The notes under the pieces were generated by a model, which was not told where the DNA came from, ran no database searches, and saw only the letters and a program-made list of their open reading frames with translations. From positions 1 to 64,000 of the forward strand of contig NZ_JAJAVH010000014.1 in NCBI RefSeq assembly GCF_020511115.1: 64,000 nucleotides of DNA. Direction: 5' to 3'. The position numbers and the translations under genes are program-made. Source of the DNA: Luteimonas panaciterrae. GTDB taxonomy: Bacteria; Pseudomonadota; Gammaproteobacteria; Xanthomonadales; Xanthomonadaceae. Positions 9,394 to 17,887 of this stretch are shown here, piece by piece; position 1 is the stretch's first letter; each line of letters opens with the position of its first letter.

Positions 9394-10646
9394 TCCGACG
9401 CCGCGGCATTCGTGATCAGTCGCGAGCGCGGCGCCGACCGCACCGCCAGCCATGACACGCCCAGCGCCAGCGGATGCAAGGTCGCCATGATCAGGAAGCT
9501 GCGATCGAAATTGCCTCCCGCGACGAGGTTGCCCACCACCTGCGCCGACAGCATGCCGCCGAACGCGCTGCCGGCGCCGATGATGCCGAACGCCGTGGCG
9601 ATATAACGGGTCGGATACAGATCCACCGCCAGCGCGCCGATATTGATCTGGAACACCAGATGCGCGAACACCACCAGCGATGCGATCGCGAACAACAGCG
9701 GCAAGGTCGGATGGAAGGCCGCGAACACGCCGATCGGCGCCAGCATCGCCGCGCCGGACATCGCCAGCATGCGGCTGCGCACCGGCGCCATGCCGCGCTT
9801 GATCATCGCGCTGGAAATCCCGCCGCCACCGATGCTGCCGATGTCGGCCGCGAGATAGACCAGCCATGCCGACGCCGCGATCGCGGTCAACGTCATACCG
9901 CGCTGGTCATTGAGATATTTGGGAAACCAGAACAGGTAGAAGTACCAGACCGGATCGGCCACCGCGCGCGAGAGCGCGAACAGCCATAGCGAACGATCGC
10001 GCAGCAGATCGCCCCACAGCGCGCGCTCGCCGCGCGCGTCGGCCGGCCGTGGCGGGCGTGCTTCGCGCGGATGCAGCCACAGCCATCCGATCAGCCACAC
10101 CAGTCCGGCCGCGCCGGTGACGAAGAAAGCCGAACGCCAGCCATAGGCCATCGCCACGCCGCCGATCAGCGGCGGCGCCAGCGTGGCGCCGATCATCGCG
10201 CCGGCGGTGTAGATGCCGATGGCGAGACCGCGCTCGGCGGGCGGAAAGCGTTCAGATACCACCTTGGCACCGACCGTGTAATTGCCGGGCTCGCCCAGGC
10301 CAAGCGCGAAACGCGCGGCACCGAGCTGCCAGACATTGCGCGCCAGGCCCGTGAGCAGATTGGCGATCGACCACCACGTCACGAACAGCGTCAGCGCCCA
10401 GCGCGAGCCCAGCCAGTCCGTGATCCGCCCCGCGGCCAGGAAGGCCACCGCGTAGGCGAGCAGGAATGCCTGGACGATGTGCGCGTATTCCAGGTCGCTG
10501 ATATCGAGATCGGCCTGGATGGTGGTCGCGAGGATCGACAGCGCCTGGCGGTCGAGATAGTTGAGGATGGTCGAGAAGAACAGCAGGGCGAGCAGGATCC
10601 AACGCAACCAGCCGCGCCCCCCGCCTCCACCCTCTGTCATCGCCAT
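9372..10646 (-). CDS. MFS transporter, ACS (anion:cation symporter) family, hexuronate/aldonate type
   Basis: About 424 residues with twelve hydrophobic segments. The N-terminal 'LNYLDRQALS' and the 'GEPGNYTVGAKVVSERFPP' loop match the anion:cation symporter family that includes hexuronate and galactonate permeases. It should carry the released sugar acids across the inner membrane with protons. I chose the ATG at 10646 because GGGGAG lies seven bases upstream; an upstream GTG at 10652 and an ATG at 10640 share the frame. A 15-bp palindromic operator lies 35 bases before the start. The gene follows the IclR gene with a 77-base gap, so it may be both independently promoted and controlled by that regulator. 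Confidence 0.88.
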   Translation of the reverse strand: MAMTEGGGGGRGWLRWILLALLFFSTILNYLDRQALSILATTIQADLDISDLEYAHIVQAFLLAYAVAFLAAGRITDWLGSRWALTLFVTWWSIANLLTGLARNVWQLGAARFALGLGEPGNYTVGAKVVSERFPPAERGLAIGIYTAGAMIGATLAPPLIGGVAMAYGWRSAFFVTGAAGLVWLIGWLWLHPREARPPRPADARGERALWGDLLRDRSLWLFALSRAVADPVWYFYLFWFPKYLNDQRGMTLTAIAASAWLVYLAADIGSIGGGGISSAMIKRGMAPVRSRMLAMSGAAMLAPIGVFAAFHPTLPLLFAIASLVVFAHLVFQINIGALAVDLYPTRYIATAFGIIGAGSAFGGMLSAQVVGNLVAGGNFDRSFLIMATLHPLALGVSWLAVRSAPRSRLITNAAASDQDNGSA

Positions 10647-10680
10647 GCCCACACTCCCCGCCAGGACGATCGGGAAAGTA

Positions 10681-10695
10681 TTACTAAATTAGCAA
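10681..10695. promoter_or_regulatory. Operator copy 2 upstream of the MFS transporter
   Basis: TTACTA-AAT-TAGCAA, 6+3+6 palindrome with one mismatch, 35 bases before the transporter start and 28 bases after the IclR stop. Its reverse complement extends the match to copy 3 on both sides (TGTTGCTAATTTAGT shared exactly). The position fits repression of the transporter promoter. Confidence 0.65.
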
Positions 10696-10723
10696 CAAAG
10701 CAAATAACGATGCGGTGAGGCGC

Positions 10724-11443
10724 TCAACCAATGCTCTGCGCCGCCGAGCGCAAGGCCTCGACCAGCTCGGCGGTGGCCGACTCGGGAATCCAGCCGGACA
10801 TCGCGATCCCGGCATACACCGGCGTCCCGACCGTCACGGCGACGATGTGATGGTCGCGATCATCGGCCACATGCACGCGCGCGTAGCCCTGCTCGCGCGT
10901 GCGCGCGAGCAATTCCAGCAGGCTGTCGATGCCGGCCGGGAACCGCGGGATCTCGCGATCGGCATACAGCTCGCGCACGTCCTCGTCCTGCAGTTGCGAC
11001 AGCAGCACGATGCCGATGCCGCTGGTGGTGGCCGGCAGCAGGCCGATGCGGCCCAATCCGCGTGCCGCCTCGATGCCGGGCGGCGCGTGGAACAGATAGC
11101 TCACGCTGTCGTTCCAGAGCACGCCCATCGCCACCGTGTGGCCGAACCGGCGCAATCGTTCGAGCACCGGCAACGCGCGCTGGATCAGGCCGGACGCGAA
11201 CAGGCTTTGCGCGGCCAGCACGTGCATGCCCGGGCCGGAGGTGTACTTGCGATCGGAGGTCTGGCGCACGATGCCCATGTAGGCCAGCGTCTTCAGCAGC
11301 CGGTTCACGCGCGTCGCGTTGGCGCCGAGCTGACGCGCCAGTTCGCGGCATCCGATCGGCTCGGGCGCCGAGGCCAACGCCTGCAGCGTCAGGATTCCAT
11401 CAATCAGGCTCTGGTTCGGCTGGGCATTCGGCTTGACGCGCAT
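10724..11443 (-). CDS. IclR-family transcriptional regulator
   Basis: A 239-residue regulator. Residues about 10-70 form the winged helix ('SLIDGILTLQALASA', 'CRELARQLGANATRVNRLL'), and residues about 80-235 form the IclR effector domain ('LLPATTSGIGIVLLSQL', 'SLLELLARTREQGYARVHV', ending near 'TAELVEALRSAAQSIG'). IclR proteins bind 15-bp palindromes and respond to small organic acids. It is the only regulator in the saccharide locus, so it is the natural owner of the three TTRCTA-N3-TAGYAA sites. No strong ribosome site precedes the ATG at 11443. The gene lies between the esterase and the transporter, on the same strand as both. Confidence 0.9.
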   Translation of the reverse strand: MRVKPNAQPNQSLIDGILTLQALASAPEPIGCRELARQLGANATRVNRLLKTLAYMGIVRQTSDRKYTSGPGMHVLAAQSLFASGLIQRALPVLERLRRFGHTVAMGVLWNDSVSYLFHAPPGIEAARGLGRIGLLPATTSGIGIVLLSQLQDEDVRELYADREIPRFPAGIDSLLELLARTREQGYARVHVADDRDHHIVAVTVGTPVYAGIAMSGWIPESATAELVEALRSAAQSIG

Positions 11444-11504
11444 GTGTGCAGATTAGCCGTGCCGCCTGCGCGCGGCTAGAGCATCGCTGGCATCGTACCG
11501 TTCT

Positions 11505-12461
11505 TCACGCCAATCCATGACGCACCTGCCAGCGTCGCGCCAGTCCCGGCCAGCCGGCGATCGGCAACGACGGATCGGCGCGCAGTCCGACACCGTGATC
11601 ACCCTCCTCGAACAGATGCATGTCGGCGGCGCCACCGGCCACCCGCACCGCCTGATACATCAGCACGGACTGTTCGACCGAGACTTCGCGATCCTGCGCC
11701 GCGTGGATCAGCAGTATTGGCGGCATGTCCGCGGTCACATTCCGTTCGAGCGAATAGGCCGCCAGCTGCGCCGCCGTCGGCGCGGCGCCGAACAACGCTT
11801 CGCGGCTGCCCGCATGCGCGCACTCGACCATCGAGATCACCGGATAAAGCAGCACCAATCCGTCGGGACGCGCCGGCAATCGGTCCGCTTCATCGCCGGC
11901 CGGATAGACATGATCGTCGAAACGGATGGCAAGACTGCCCGCGAGATGCCCGCCGGCCGACGCACCGAAGACCGTCACGCGCTTGGGATCGATAGCCCAT
12001 CGGCCCTGTCCGCCATGACGGATCAATCGCATCGCGCGCTGTGCATCCTGCAACGCGACGTCGGGCCCGGCGCCCCAGCGGTCCACGGGCAGCCGATACT
12101 TGAGCACGAACCCCACGACACCCAGCGACGCCATCCAGCGCGCGTACTCGTATCCCTCATGATCGATGCCGACTCGCTGATACCCGCCGCCGGGAATCAG
12201 CAGCACCGCCGCGCCCGTCGGCTCACGCGGTGCGAAATACGACAGCGTCGGATACGTCACCCGATGCGCCACACGTTTGCGCAGCCCGTTTTCGAGAATC
12301 TGCTCGTCGACGAATTCGGTGATCGGCGGCGCCGGCAATCCGGGCATCGCATCGGGCCAGAGCGGCAGCACCTGCGTCGGCTCGATCGTGGAAGCAGCGA
12401 AGTCGCGATACGCCGGTGCGGCGACGGGCGCGATCGAGGATTCGCGGCGCATCGCATCCAT
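11505..12461 (-). CDS. Alpha/beta hydrolase, carbohydrate acetyl/acyl esterase-like
   Basis: About 318 residues, no clear signal peptide. The fold is alpha/beta hydrolase of the xylan-esterase/BD-FAE-like group: oxyanion loop 'LIPGGGYQRVG' (residues about 89-98), nucleophile elbow G-A-S-A-G-G (serine about 168), 'PPILLIHAAQDREV' carrying the acid residue, and 'EEGDHGVGL' carrying the histidine. It would remove acyl groups from imported oligosaccharides. The ATG at 12461 lies two bases after the aldolase stop and GAGGAAAG sits inside the end of the aldolase gene, so the pair is coupled; a longer reading frame to 12515 runs into the aldolase and is rejected. Confidence 0.8.
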   Translation of the reverse strand: MDAMRRESSIAPVAAPAYRDFAASTIEPTQVLPLWPDAMPGLPAPPITEFVDEQILENGLRKRVAHRVTYPTLSYFAPREPTGAAVLLIPGGGYQRVGIDHEGYEYARWMASLGVVGFVLKYRLPVDRWGAGPDVALQDAQRAMRLIRHGGQGRWAIDPKRVTVFGASAGGHLAGSLAIRFDDHVYPAGDEADRLPARPDGLVLLYPVISMVECAHAGSREALFGAAPTAAQLAAYSLERNVTADMPPILLIHAAQDREVSVEQSVLMYQAVRVAGGAADMHLFEEGDHGVGLRADPSLPIAGWPGLARRWQVRHGLA

Positions 12462-12463
12462 CG

Positions 12464-13108
12464 TCAGCGTGCTTTCCTCTTCGCTTCGGCGCCGCGCCAG
12501 GCCGCGATGGCGCATTCGGCTGCGCGCGCGACCGTGGCGGCGTCATCGCCCGGACGATACAGGCTGCTCCCCAATCCGAAACCGGCGACGCCGGCGTCGA
12601 GGAACGGCGTCAGGTTGTTGTCGTCGATGCCGCCAACGGCGAACACGAGCGTTTCGGCCGGCAACACCGCGCGCCATGCCGAAACGGTGCCCGCGCCAAG
12701 CTCGCGCGCGGGAAACAGCTTCAACGCGGCCGCGCCGGCCGAAAGCGCCGCGAACGCCTCGCTCATCGTGGCGACGCCCGGCATCACCTCGACACCTCGC
12801 TCGCGTGCCGCCCACACCACGTCACTGTCGAAATTCGGCGCCAGCAGCAAGCGGGCGCCCGCATCGACCGCCTGATCGGCCTCGGCGGCGGTCAGCACCG
12901 TTCCGGCACCGATCAGTGCGCGGTCGCCGAAGGCAGCCGCCAGCGCTTCGATACTTTCGAAAGGCGATGGCGAGTTCAACGGCACCTCGATGATCGTGAA
13001 GCCGCTGTCGATCAGCGTGGCGCCGATGTCGACCACTTCATCGGGATGCACGCCACGCAAGATGGCGATCAGCGGACACGAGCGCGCGGCGTCGGGCAGC
13101 GTCATCAT
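12464..13108 (-). CDS. dgoA: 2-dehydro-3-deoxy-6-phosphogalactonate aldolase DgoA
   Basis: A 214-residue class I aldolase of the KDPG/KDPGal family, splitting 2-keto-3-deoxy-6-phosphogalactonate to pyruvate and glyceraldehyde-3-phosphate. Visible are 'LIAILRG' (substrate-binding Arg), 'IIEVPLNSP' (catalytic Glu), 'LIGAGTVL', and 'AAALKLFPAREL' with the Schiff-base lysine. The 'EVPLNSP...ESI' segment and the C-terminal 'GLGSSLYRPG' resemble DgoA rather than Eda as I remember them. The start is one of two adjacent ATGs (13108 or 13105) after GGTGGAG; the frame further upstream overlaps the epimerase gene and has no ribosome site. It follows the epimerase-like gene by 31 bases. Confidence 0.88.
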   Translation of the reverse strand: MMTLPDAARSCPLIAILRGVHPDEVVDIGATLIDSGFTIIEVPLNSPSPFESIEALAAAFGDRALIGAGTVLTAAEADQAVDAGARLLLAPNFDSDVVWAARERGVEVMPGVATMSEAFAALSAGAAALKLFPARELGAGTVSAWRAVLPAETLVFAVGGIDDNNLTPFLDAGVAGFGLGSSLYRPGDDAATVARAAECAIAAWRGAEAKRKAR

Positions 13109-13139
13109 CGCCGTGGCTCCACCCCAATGATCGCTCTGA

Positions 13140-14165
13140 TCACGCCACGCCCTCCTCGAACCTGATTTCCTCGAACTCGATCGAGCCACCCCAATCCACG
13201 CCGCGAACGCGTCCGTTCGGCGCGAACAGTGTTGCCTCGACTCGCGTCGCGATCGTTTCATTCGGCGCGAGACCGATCGCCGTGCCACGCTGCGCCGCTT
13301 CCGCGAGCGAGGGCAGATCGCAGGCGGGTTCCAGCGCGATCATCCTGCGCGCGCCGTACCACGGGTAATCGCCTTCTCCACCCAGCATCCGCCACAGCCC
13401 CAGCACCGGGAAATGCTGCTCATTCCAGCGCAGCGCGACACCGGCGCCACGACGCGCATTCGACACGGCGAACCAGCCCTCGCTCACGCGATCGAAGCGC
13501 GTGAAGTCATGCAGCTTCGTCGCGTCGTCGGGCACGATCAAAAGATCGGCAGCGGCTTCGATGCTCACGGGAAGATCGATGCGCGTGCCCGCTTCGATGA
13601 GCGGCGCACCGAAGGTTGGATGATGTCCCCACAAAACCTCGATCCGATGCCCCGCCTCGTTGGTGATGCGCTCGTCCAGCCGCAGCGTTCCGCTGCCCTG
13701 CTCCAGCGACACGCGACGTTCGACCGCCAGCGGCGTGCGTCGCAACCGCGTGTGCAGCGTGATCGCGATCCGCTCCGGCCGATCCTCGTCGCACGTGACC
13801 TCCCAGGTGAGGAAGGTCGCTTCGCCATGCTGGCCATAGTCGGCGCCGCGATGCTGGCAAGGCATGGGACCGTTCGGCAGCATCAGATACCAGCCACCGG
13901 GGAACTGGTCGCGGAAGGCACCGACGGCCAGCGGCGACGAAGCGCCATCGAGCGCGTGCGGCAGTCCCGCCGGCGCCTGATGCAGCATTTCGGTGTCGGT
14001 CGGCTTGTGCAGCAATTCCAGGATGTCGCCGCCCTTGTCGGCGCACAGCACGACCCGCAGCGTCTCGTTTTCGAGCGACAGGCAGCGGCGGCCGCGCCAC
14101 ACGAAATCGCGCAGGCGGCAGCCCGTATTGCGGTGCTGGCCGAAGCGCGGACTGTCTTCTTTCAT
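13140..14165 (-). CDS. Aldose 1-epimerase-like / DUF4432-type galactose-mutarotase-fold protein
   Basis: A 341-residue protein of the galactose-mutarotase-like beta-sandwich fold. It has the N-terminal 'LSLENETLRVVLCADKGGDILEL' type strands of this superfamily, 'VLWGHHPTFGAP' in the place of the catalytic histidine region, and 'IALEPACDLPS' in the place of the family glutamate. It probably interconverts anomers of a sugar released in this pathway. The ATG at 14165 follows AAGGGG; the open frame continues to 14444 across the operator and is not used. It heads the leftward run epimerase-dgoA-esterase-iclR and is divergent from the GH105-like gene with an operator between. Confidence 0.75.
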   Translation of the reverse strand: MKEDSPRFGQHRNTGCRLRDFVWRGRRCLSLENETLRVVLCADKGGDILELLHKPTDTEMLHQAPAGLPHALDGASSPLAVGAFRDQFPGGWYLMLPNGPMPCQHRGADYGQHGEATFLTWEVTCDEDRPERIAITLHTRLRRTPLAVERRVSLEQGSGTLRLDERITNEAGHRIEVLWGHHPTFGAPLIEAGTRIDLPVSIEAAADLLIVPDDATKLHDFTRFDRVSEGWFAVSNARRGAGVALRWNEQHFPVLGLWRMLGGEGDYPWYGARRMIALEPACDLPSLAEAAQRGTAIGLAPNETIATRVEATLFAPNGRVRGVDWGGSIEFEEIRFEEGVA

Positions 14166-14242
14166 CGGCGACCCCTTGTGTGACTGTATAAGTAACATTA
14201 AATTGAAATAATGACAAAACTTGCCGCATACCGATTGATATG

Positions 14243-14257
14243 TTGCTAATTTAGTGA
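14243..14257. promoter_or_regulatory. Operator copy 3 between divergent epimerase and GH105 genes
   Basis: TTGCTA-ATT-TAGTGA, the same 6+3+6 palindrome, about 30 bases before the GH105-like start and 78 bases before the epimerase start. The stretch TGTTGCTAATTTAGT is identical to the reverse complement of copy 2. Confidence 0.65.
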
Positions 14258-14287
14258 TACTGTCCGCGCCCTCATGGAGTGGGGAGA

Positions 14288-15349
14288 GTGAAGGTGGCGT
14301 CAGCGACCGGATCTTGGCAGGCGGCCGGCTCACAGGCCGGCCCGCCCTTGCCCATCGCGCCCGAACGGCAGTTGCTCGTCCGCGTCGCCGCGACGACGGC
14401 CCGCTGGAATTTCCGGCTGTGGGGCTTCGGCGAGGCGATCGCATTGCGTGGCCTGATCACCGCTGGTGATGTGCTCGATGATCCCACCTACTACGGATAC
14501 GTGCTCGGCCTGATGCGCGGCTGGCTCGGACGCGGCGTCGCGCGCACCAACGAAGATCATGTCGCGCCCGGCCGCGAGTTGCTCGCGATCTGGGAGCGCG
14601 AACGCGATCCGGCGATGCTCGAAGCCGCGCGCGCACTGGCCGCGCTCAATGCCGGCTTCACGCCGGGTGCCGCCACCGGTGCGCGTTGTCATCGACCGGA
14701 TACGCCCGGCTGGCGTCACCAGATCTGGGTCGACTGCATGGATATCGATGGCCCGTTTCTCTCGCGACTGGCGATCGCGACCGGCGAGGACCATTACTTC
14801 GACCAGGCCGCCGACGAACTGCTCGGCTACGCACGCGCGCTGCAGGACGACTCCGGCGGCCTGTTTCGTCATGGCCACGAACATTACGCGGGACGCAACG
14901 GCGCCTATTGGGCGCGCGGCAACGGCTGGGCACTGATGGGCCTGATCGAAACGCTTGAAGTGTTGCCGCGAACGCATCCCGCGCATGACGAATTGCGCGA
15001 CCGTCTCGCCTCGCTGGTCGCGGAACTGACCGCGCGCCAGGATTCGACCGGACTGTTCCATACCATCCTCACCGATCAACGCAGTTATCTGGAAACCACG
15101 CTCGCCGCGATGATCGCGGCGACGCTGCCCGTCGCGATCGCATGCGGACTGATCGACCGCGCCTACGCCACCGTAGCTTCACGCGCGCGCGCAGCCGTCA
15201 TGCGTCATGTCGATGAAAGCGGCGCGCTCGGATTGGTGAGCGATGCGACGCCGGTCGGCGAACCCCATGTCTATGCGACCCGGCCCTTCGGCATTTTCCC
15301 CTGGGGCCAAGGGCCGCTCCTGCTCATGCTTGCGAGGAGCGCGAAGTGA
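14288..15349 (+). CDS. GH105/GH88-like unsaturated uronyl hydrolase
   Basis: About 353 residues forming an (alpha/alpha)6-barrel protein of the YteR group. The best marks are 'WGFGEAIALRGL', 'WVDCMDIDGPFLSRLA' (with the catalytic aspartate) and 'YWARGNGWALMGL'. These enzymes hydrate the 4,5-unsaturated uronic acid left at the non-reducing end by a polysaccharide lyase, releasing it as a keto acid. No export signal is seen, so it should act on imported oligosaccharides. The start is a choice: GTG 14288 has GGAG eight bases upstream; GTG 14279 and GTG 14294 are in frame. The stop overlaps the next start (GTGA). No lyase gene is in the window, which is odd for this family. Confidence 0.78.
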   Translation: MKVASATGSWQAAGSQAGPPLPIAPERQLLVRVAATTARWNFRLWGFGEAIALRGLITAGDVLDDPTYYGYVLGLMRGWLGRGVARTNEDHVAPGRELLAIWERERDPAMLEAARALAALNAGFTPGAATGARCHRPDTPGWRHQIWVDCMDIDGPFLSRLAIATGEDHYFDQAADELLGYARALQDDSGGLFRHGHEHYAGRNGAYWARGNGWALMGLIETLEVLPRTHPAHDELRDRLASLVAELTARQDSTGLFHTILTDQRSYLETTLAAMIAATLPVAIACGLIDRAYATVASRARAAVMRHVDESGALGLVSDATPVGEPHVYATRPFGIFPWGQGPLLLMLARSAK

Positions 15350-16548
15350 AGATCGTCCGTGTCGAAGCCGTTCCGATCCAGGCCCAGCCCACCGATACGA
15401 AACCTTATTGGGGCAGCCGCGCCTGGGGCAGCGAACGGCACGGACCTGGCGAGCTTTCGACAGAATATCCGCCGCCCTTGCGCCGCCGCTTCGTCTATTC
15501 GAAGACGATCGACACCGTGGTCGTACGCATCGAAACCGATACCGGCCATGTCGGCTGGGGCGAGGCGAAGGCACCGGTCGCGCCCCAGGTCACCGCGAAG
15601 ATCATCGAATTGCTGCTCACGGATATCGTCCTCGGTGCCGATCCCCGCGAGACCACGGTGTTGTGGGAGCGGATGTACGCCGGGATGCGCGTGCGCGGAC
15701 ATCGCGCGGGCTTCTGGCTCGAAGCGATCAGCGGCGTCGACATCGCATTGTGGGATCTCGCCGGGCAGGCCGCCGGGGCACCGATCTCGACGCTGCTCGG
15801 CGGACGCATGCGCGATGCGGTGCGCGTCTACGCCTCGGGCCTGCCGGCGCTGCCACTGGATGCACCGGATGAAGCGCTGGCCGAACTCGTCGATGAAGCA
15901 CGCGCATTGCGCGAAGCCGGCTATCCCGGCGTCAAGATCGCGATCGGTCGCGGCGTGCGCGGCGATCTGCGCACGATCCGCGCGATACGCGATGCGATGG
16001 GCGAGGATTTCGCCATCTACGCCGATGCCGCGGGCGTCTACGCGCGCGCCGACGCGATGCGGCTGGGCCGCGAGCTCGAAGCACTCGGCGTCGGCTTCTT
16101 CGAGATGCCGATCCCGCCCGAGGACGTCGAAGGCTATGCCGAACTCGCGCGGGCGCTCTCGATCCCGATCGCGCTCGATTCGATCATGTCGCGGCACGAG
16201 GTGGTCGAACTCATCCGCGCCGGCGCGATCGACATCGTCCAGCCCGACGTGTGCCGCGCCGGTGGCATCACCGAATGCCGCCGCATCGCCGAACTCGCCG
16301 ACGACTTCGGACTTGCCTTCCAGCCGCATGTCAGCATCGGCTCGGCGATCCATGTCGCCGCCAGCGCGCATCTCGCGGTCGCGATGCCGAACAGCCTGGT
16401 CTGCGAATACTGGATCGGCCGCAATCCCATCGGTAACGCCGTGATCGAACAGCCGATCACGCTCGACAACGGATACCTCGCCGCGCCGCAGGCACCCGGC
16501 CTCGGAATCGCCATCCGCGAAAAGGAATTGCTCAAGCATCGCGCATGA
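15346..16548 (+). CDS. Enolase-superfamily enzyme (mandelate racemase/MLE type), atypical third metal ligand
   Basis: A 400-residue enolase-superfamily protein coupled to the GH105-like gene by a GTGA overlap, with GAGGAG six bases before its GTG. Metal ligands one and two are D227 ('IYADAAG') and E253 ('FFEMPI'). Where most relatives have a Glu, this protein reads 'PIALDSIMSR' (D278-S279). K197 in 'GVKIAIG' and H328 in 'FQPHVSIG' are candidate bases. It probably dehydrates or cyclo-isomerises a sugar acid to a 2-keto-3-deoxy acid feeding DgoK. One function to consider is 3,6-anhydrogalactonate cycloisomerase, an enolase-superfamily activity of agar users; that is a guess from context only. 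Confidence 0.78.
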   Translation: MKIVRVEAVPIQAQPTDTKPYWGSRAWGSERHGPGELSTEYPPPLRRRFVYSKTIDTVVVRIETDTGHVGWGEAKAPVAPQVTAKIIELLLTDIVLGADPRETTVLWERMYAGMRVRGHRAGFWLEAISGVDIALWDLAGQAAGAPISTLLGGRMRDAVRVYASGLPALPLDAPDEALAELVDEARALREAGYPGVKIAIGRGVRGDLRTIRAIRDAMGEDFAIYADAAGVYARADAMRLGRELEALGVGFFEMPIPPEDVEGYAELARALSIPIALDSIMSRHEVVELIRAGAIDIVQPDVCRAGGITECRRIAELADDFGLAFQPHVSIGSAIHVAASAHLAVAMPNSLVCEYWIGRNPIGNAVIEQPITLDNGYLAAPQAPGLGIAIREKELLKHRA

Positions 16549-16609
16549 CGCGCGCAGGCGGGCTGGTCGGCCCCCGCCACCTATCCGTGTGCCGACACAG
16601 GAGAAACGC

Positions 16610-17791
16610 ATGTCTAGCTTTCCCGCTCGTGGCATTCGGTTCGCATTGCTCTCCACGCTCGTTCTGGCACCCACGCTTCACCAGGCCGCGCATGCAGCGC
16701 CGCCTTCTTCGCTCTATGGAATCGCATGGGAAGACACCTTCACCGGCGCAGCAGTCGACGAGACGCGCTGGTACTTTCGCAGGGATGCAAAGCTGAAAAG
16801 CTTTCAGAAGAAAGAAAACGCCGTGATCGTCAACGATCAGCTCAATATTTTGTTGAAAAACGAAACGAATGTCGTCGACGGCATCACCTACAACTACACA
16901 GGCGGCGGCGTCATCAGCAAGCAGCAATTCGGTTACGGTTATTTCGAGGTCCAAGCACGCACCACATCCAATCCCGGCTGGCACAGCGCGTTCTGGATGA
17001 TGGCCGGCGACGGCCATGACACCTATGCGGCGGGTCGCTGGCTCGAAATCGATCAGTTCGAAATCGAGACGGGAGCACCCAAGGTCATCCAGAGCGGCCT
17101 GAACATCTGGGATGGCGTAGAAGATGGCGCCAGCCTTGGAGCTCCACGCTGCCCCAATAAGATTCTCACCACATCGTCGGCTGATGATCTCCATACCTAT
17201 GGCGCGGATTGGCGCGAAGGCGCGATCGATTACTACTTCGACGGCGTCAAATATTGCACCGTCGCGTATCCGACAAACACCTACCGCCAGGATCCGGTCA
17301 ATATCTGGCTGACCATCATCGCCAACGGCGCCCAGGTGGTCACAGGCGGCACGCCTCAGATCTTCGACAGCGTCCGCTTCTACAAGCGCGACCAGTACAT
17401 CATGAACGACCGCCCCTACGGTTACAGCGAAAGCGGCGGAGGTTGGGCCGACAGCACGCTCACCGGTTTCGGCAAGATACCGCAGCGCTATTCCTGCACC
17501 CCCGGCGATACCGCCACTTTCGCACCCGGCTTCAACCAATCCGGCAACTACCAGGTCTACATCTATAAGGTCGTGCATCCGAACGCGGACACGCAGGCGG
17601 AAATCACCGTGCACGGCGCGACCAGCACCAGCACGACCTCCGTGAACTTCACCACCGGCAGTTCCGGCTGGATCGACCTCGGTCAGTTCTACTTCAACTA
17701 TGGAAACTCCGGCACCGCGCAGTACGTCAAGAACACTGTCCGTTCCGGCTGCCAGCGCTCGGGGGCTGTCAAGTTCGTCCGCGTCCCCTGA
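16610..17791 (+). CDS. Secreted GH16 endo-glycanase A
   Basis: A 393-residue secreted protein: signal peptide about residues 1-29 ending 'HAAHA'-like, GH16 beta-jelly-roll about 35-265, and a C-terminal beta-sandwich of the golvesin/Xly-CBD type about 268-393 ('YGYSESGGGWADS', 'FAPGFNQSGNYQVYIYKV'). The GH16 active site E-I-D-Q-F-E is complete (nucleophile E146, D148, acid/base E151). GH16 enzymes cut internal beta-1,3 or beta-1,4 bonds in glucans and galactans; the DgoK/DgoA context favours a galactan. ATG 16610 has AGGAG six bases upstream. It lies 61 bases after the enolase-superfamily gene, so is probably cotranscribed. Confidence 0.87.
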   Translation: MSSFPARGIRFALLSTLVLAPTLHQAAHAAPPSSLYGIAWEDTFTGAAVDETRWYFRRDAKLKSFQKKENAVIVNDQLNILLKNETNVVDGITYNYTGGGVISKQQFGYGYFEVQARTTSNPGWHSAFWMMAGDGHDTYAAGRWLEIDQFEIETGAPKVIQSGLNIWDGVEDGASLGAPRCPNKILTTSSADDLHTYGADWREGAIDYYFDGVKYCTVAYPTNTYRQDPVNIWLTIIANGAQVVTGGTPQIFDSVRFYKRDQYIMNDRPYGYSESGGGWADSTLTGFGKIPQRYSCTPGDTATFAPGFNQSGNYQVYIYKVVHPNADTQAEITVHGATSTSTTSVNFTTGSSGWIDLGQFYFNYGNSGTAQYVKNTVRSGCQRSGAVKFVRVP

Positions 17792-17836
17792 TTTCCATCA
17801 CGAGGAATCTCTCAAGCATCGCGCGTGACGCGCGCA

Positions 17837-17856
17837 GGCGGGGGTCGGCCCCCGCC
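17837..17856 (+). promoter_or_regulatory. Strong GC hairpin in the leader of GH16 gene B
   Basis: A perfect 8-bp stem (GGCGGGGG, 17837-17844, with CCCCCGCC, 17849-17856) closes a TCGG tetraloop. The paralogous position before GH16 gene A (16557-16578) keeps only a 6-bp stem with a 10-nt loop. There is no U-tract, so it may stabilise the mRNA or attenuate rather than terminate. Confidence 0.4.
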
Positions 17857-17887
17857 ATCTTTCCATGCGCCGACACAGGAGAAACGC

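Noticed and set aside
11517-12875. Long plus-strand frame across the esterase and aldolase genes
   Set aside because: The minus strand there has two recognised enzymes with ribosome sites and coupled starts; the plus frame has no family residues.
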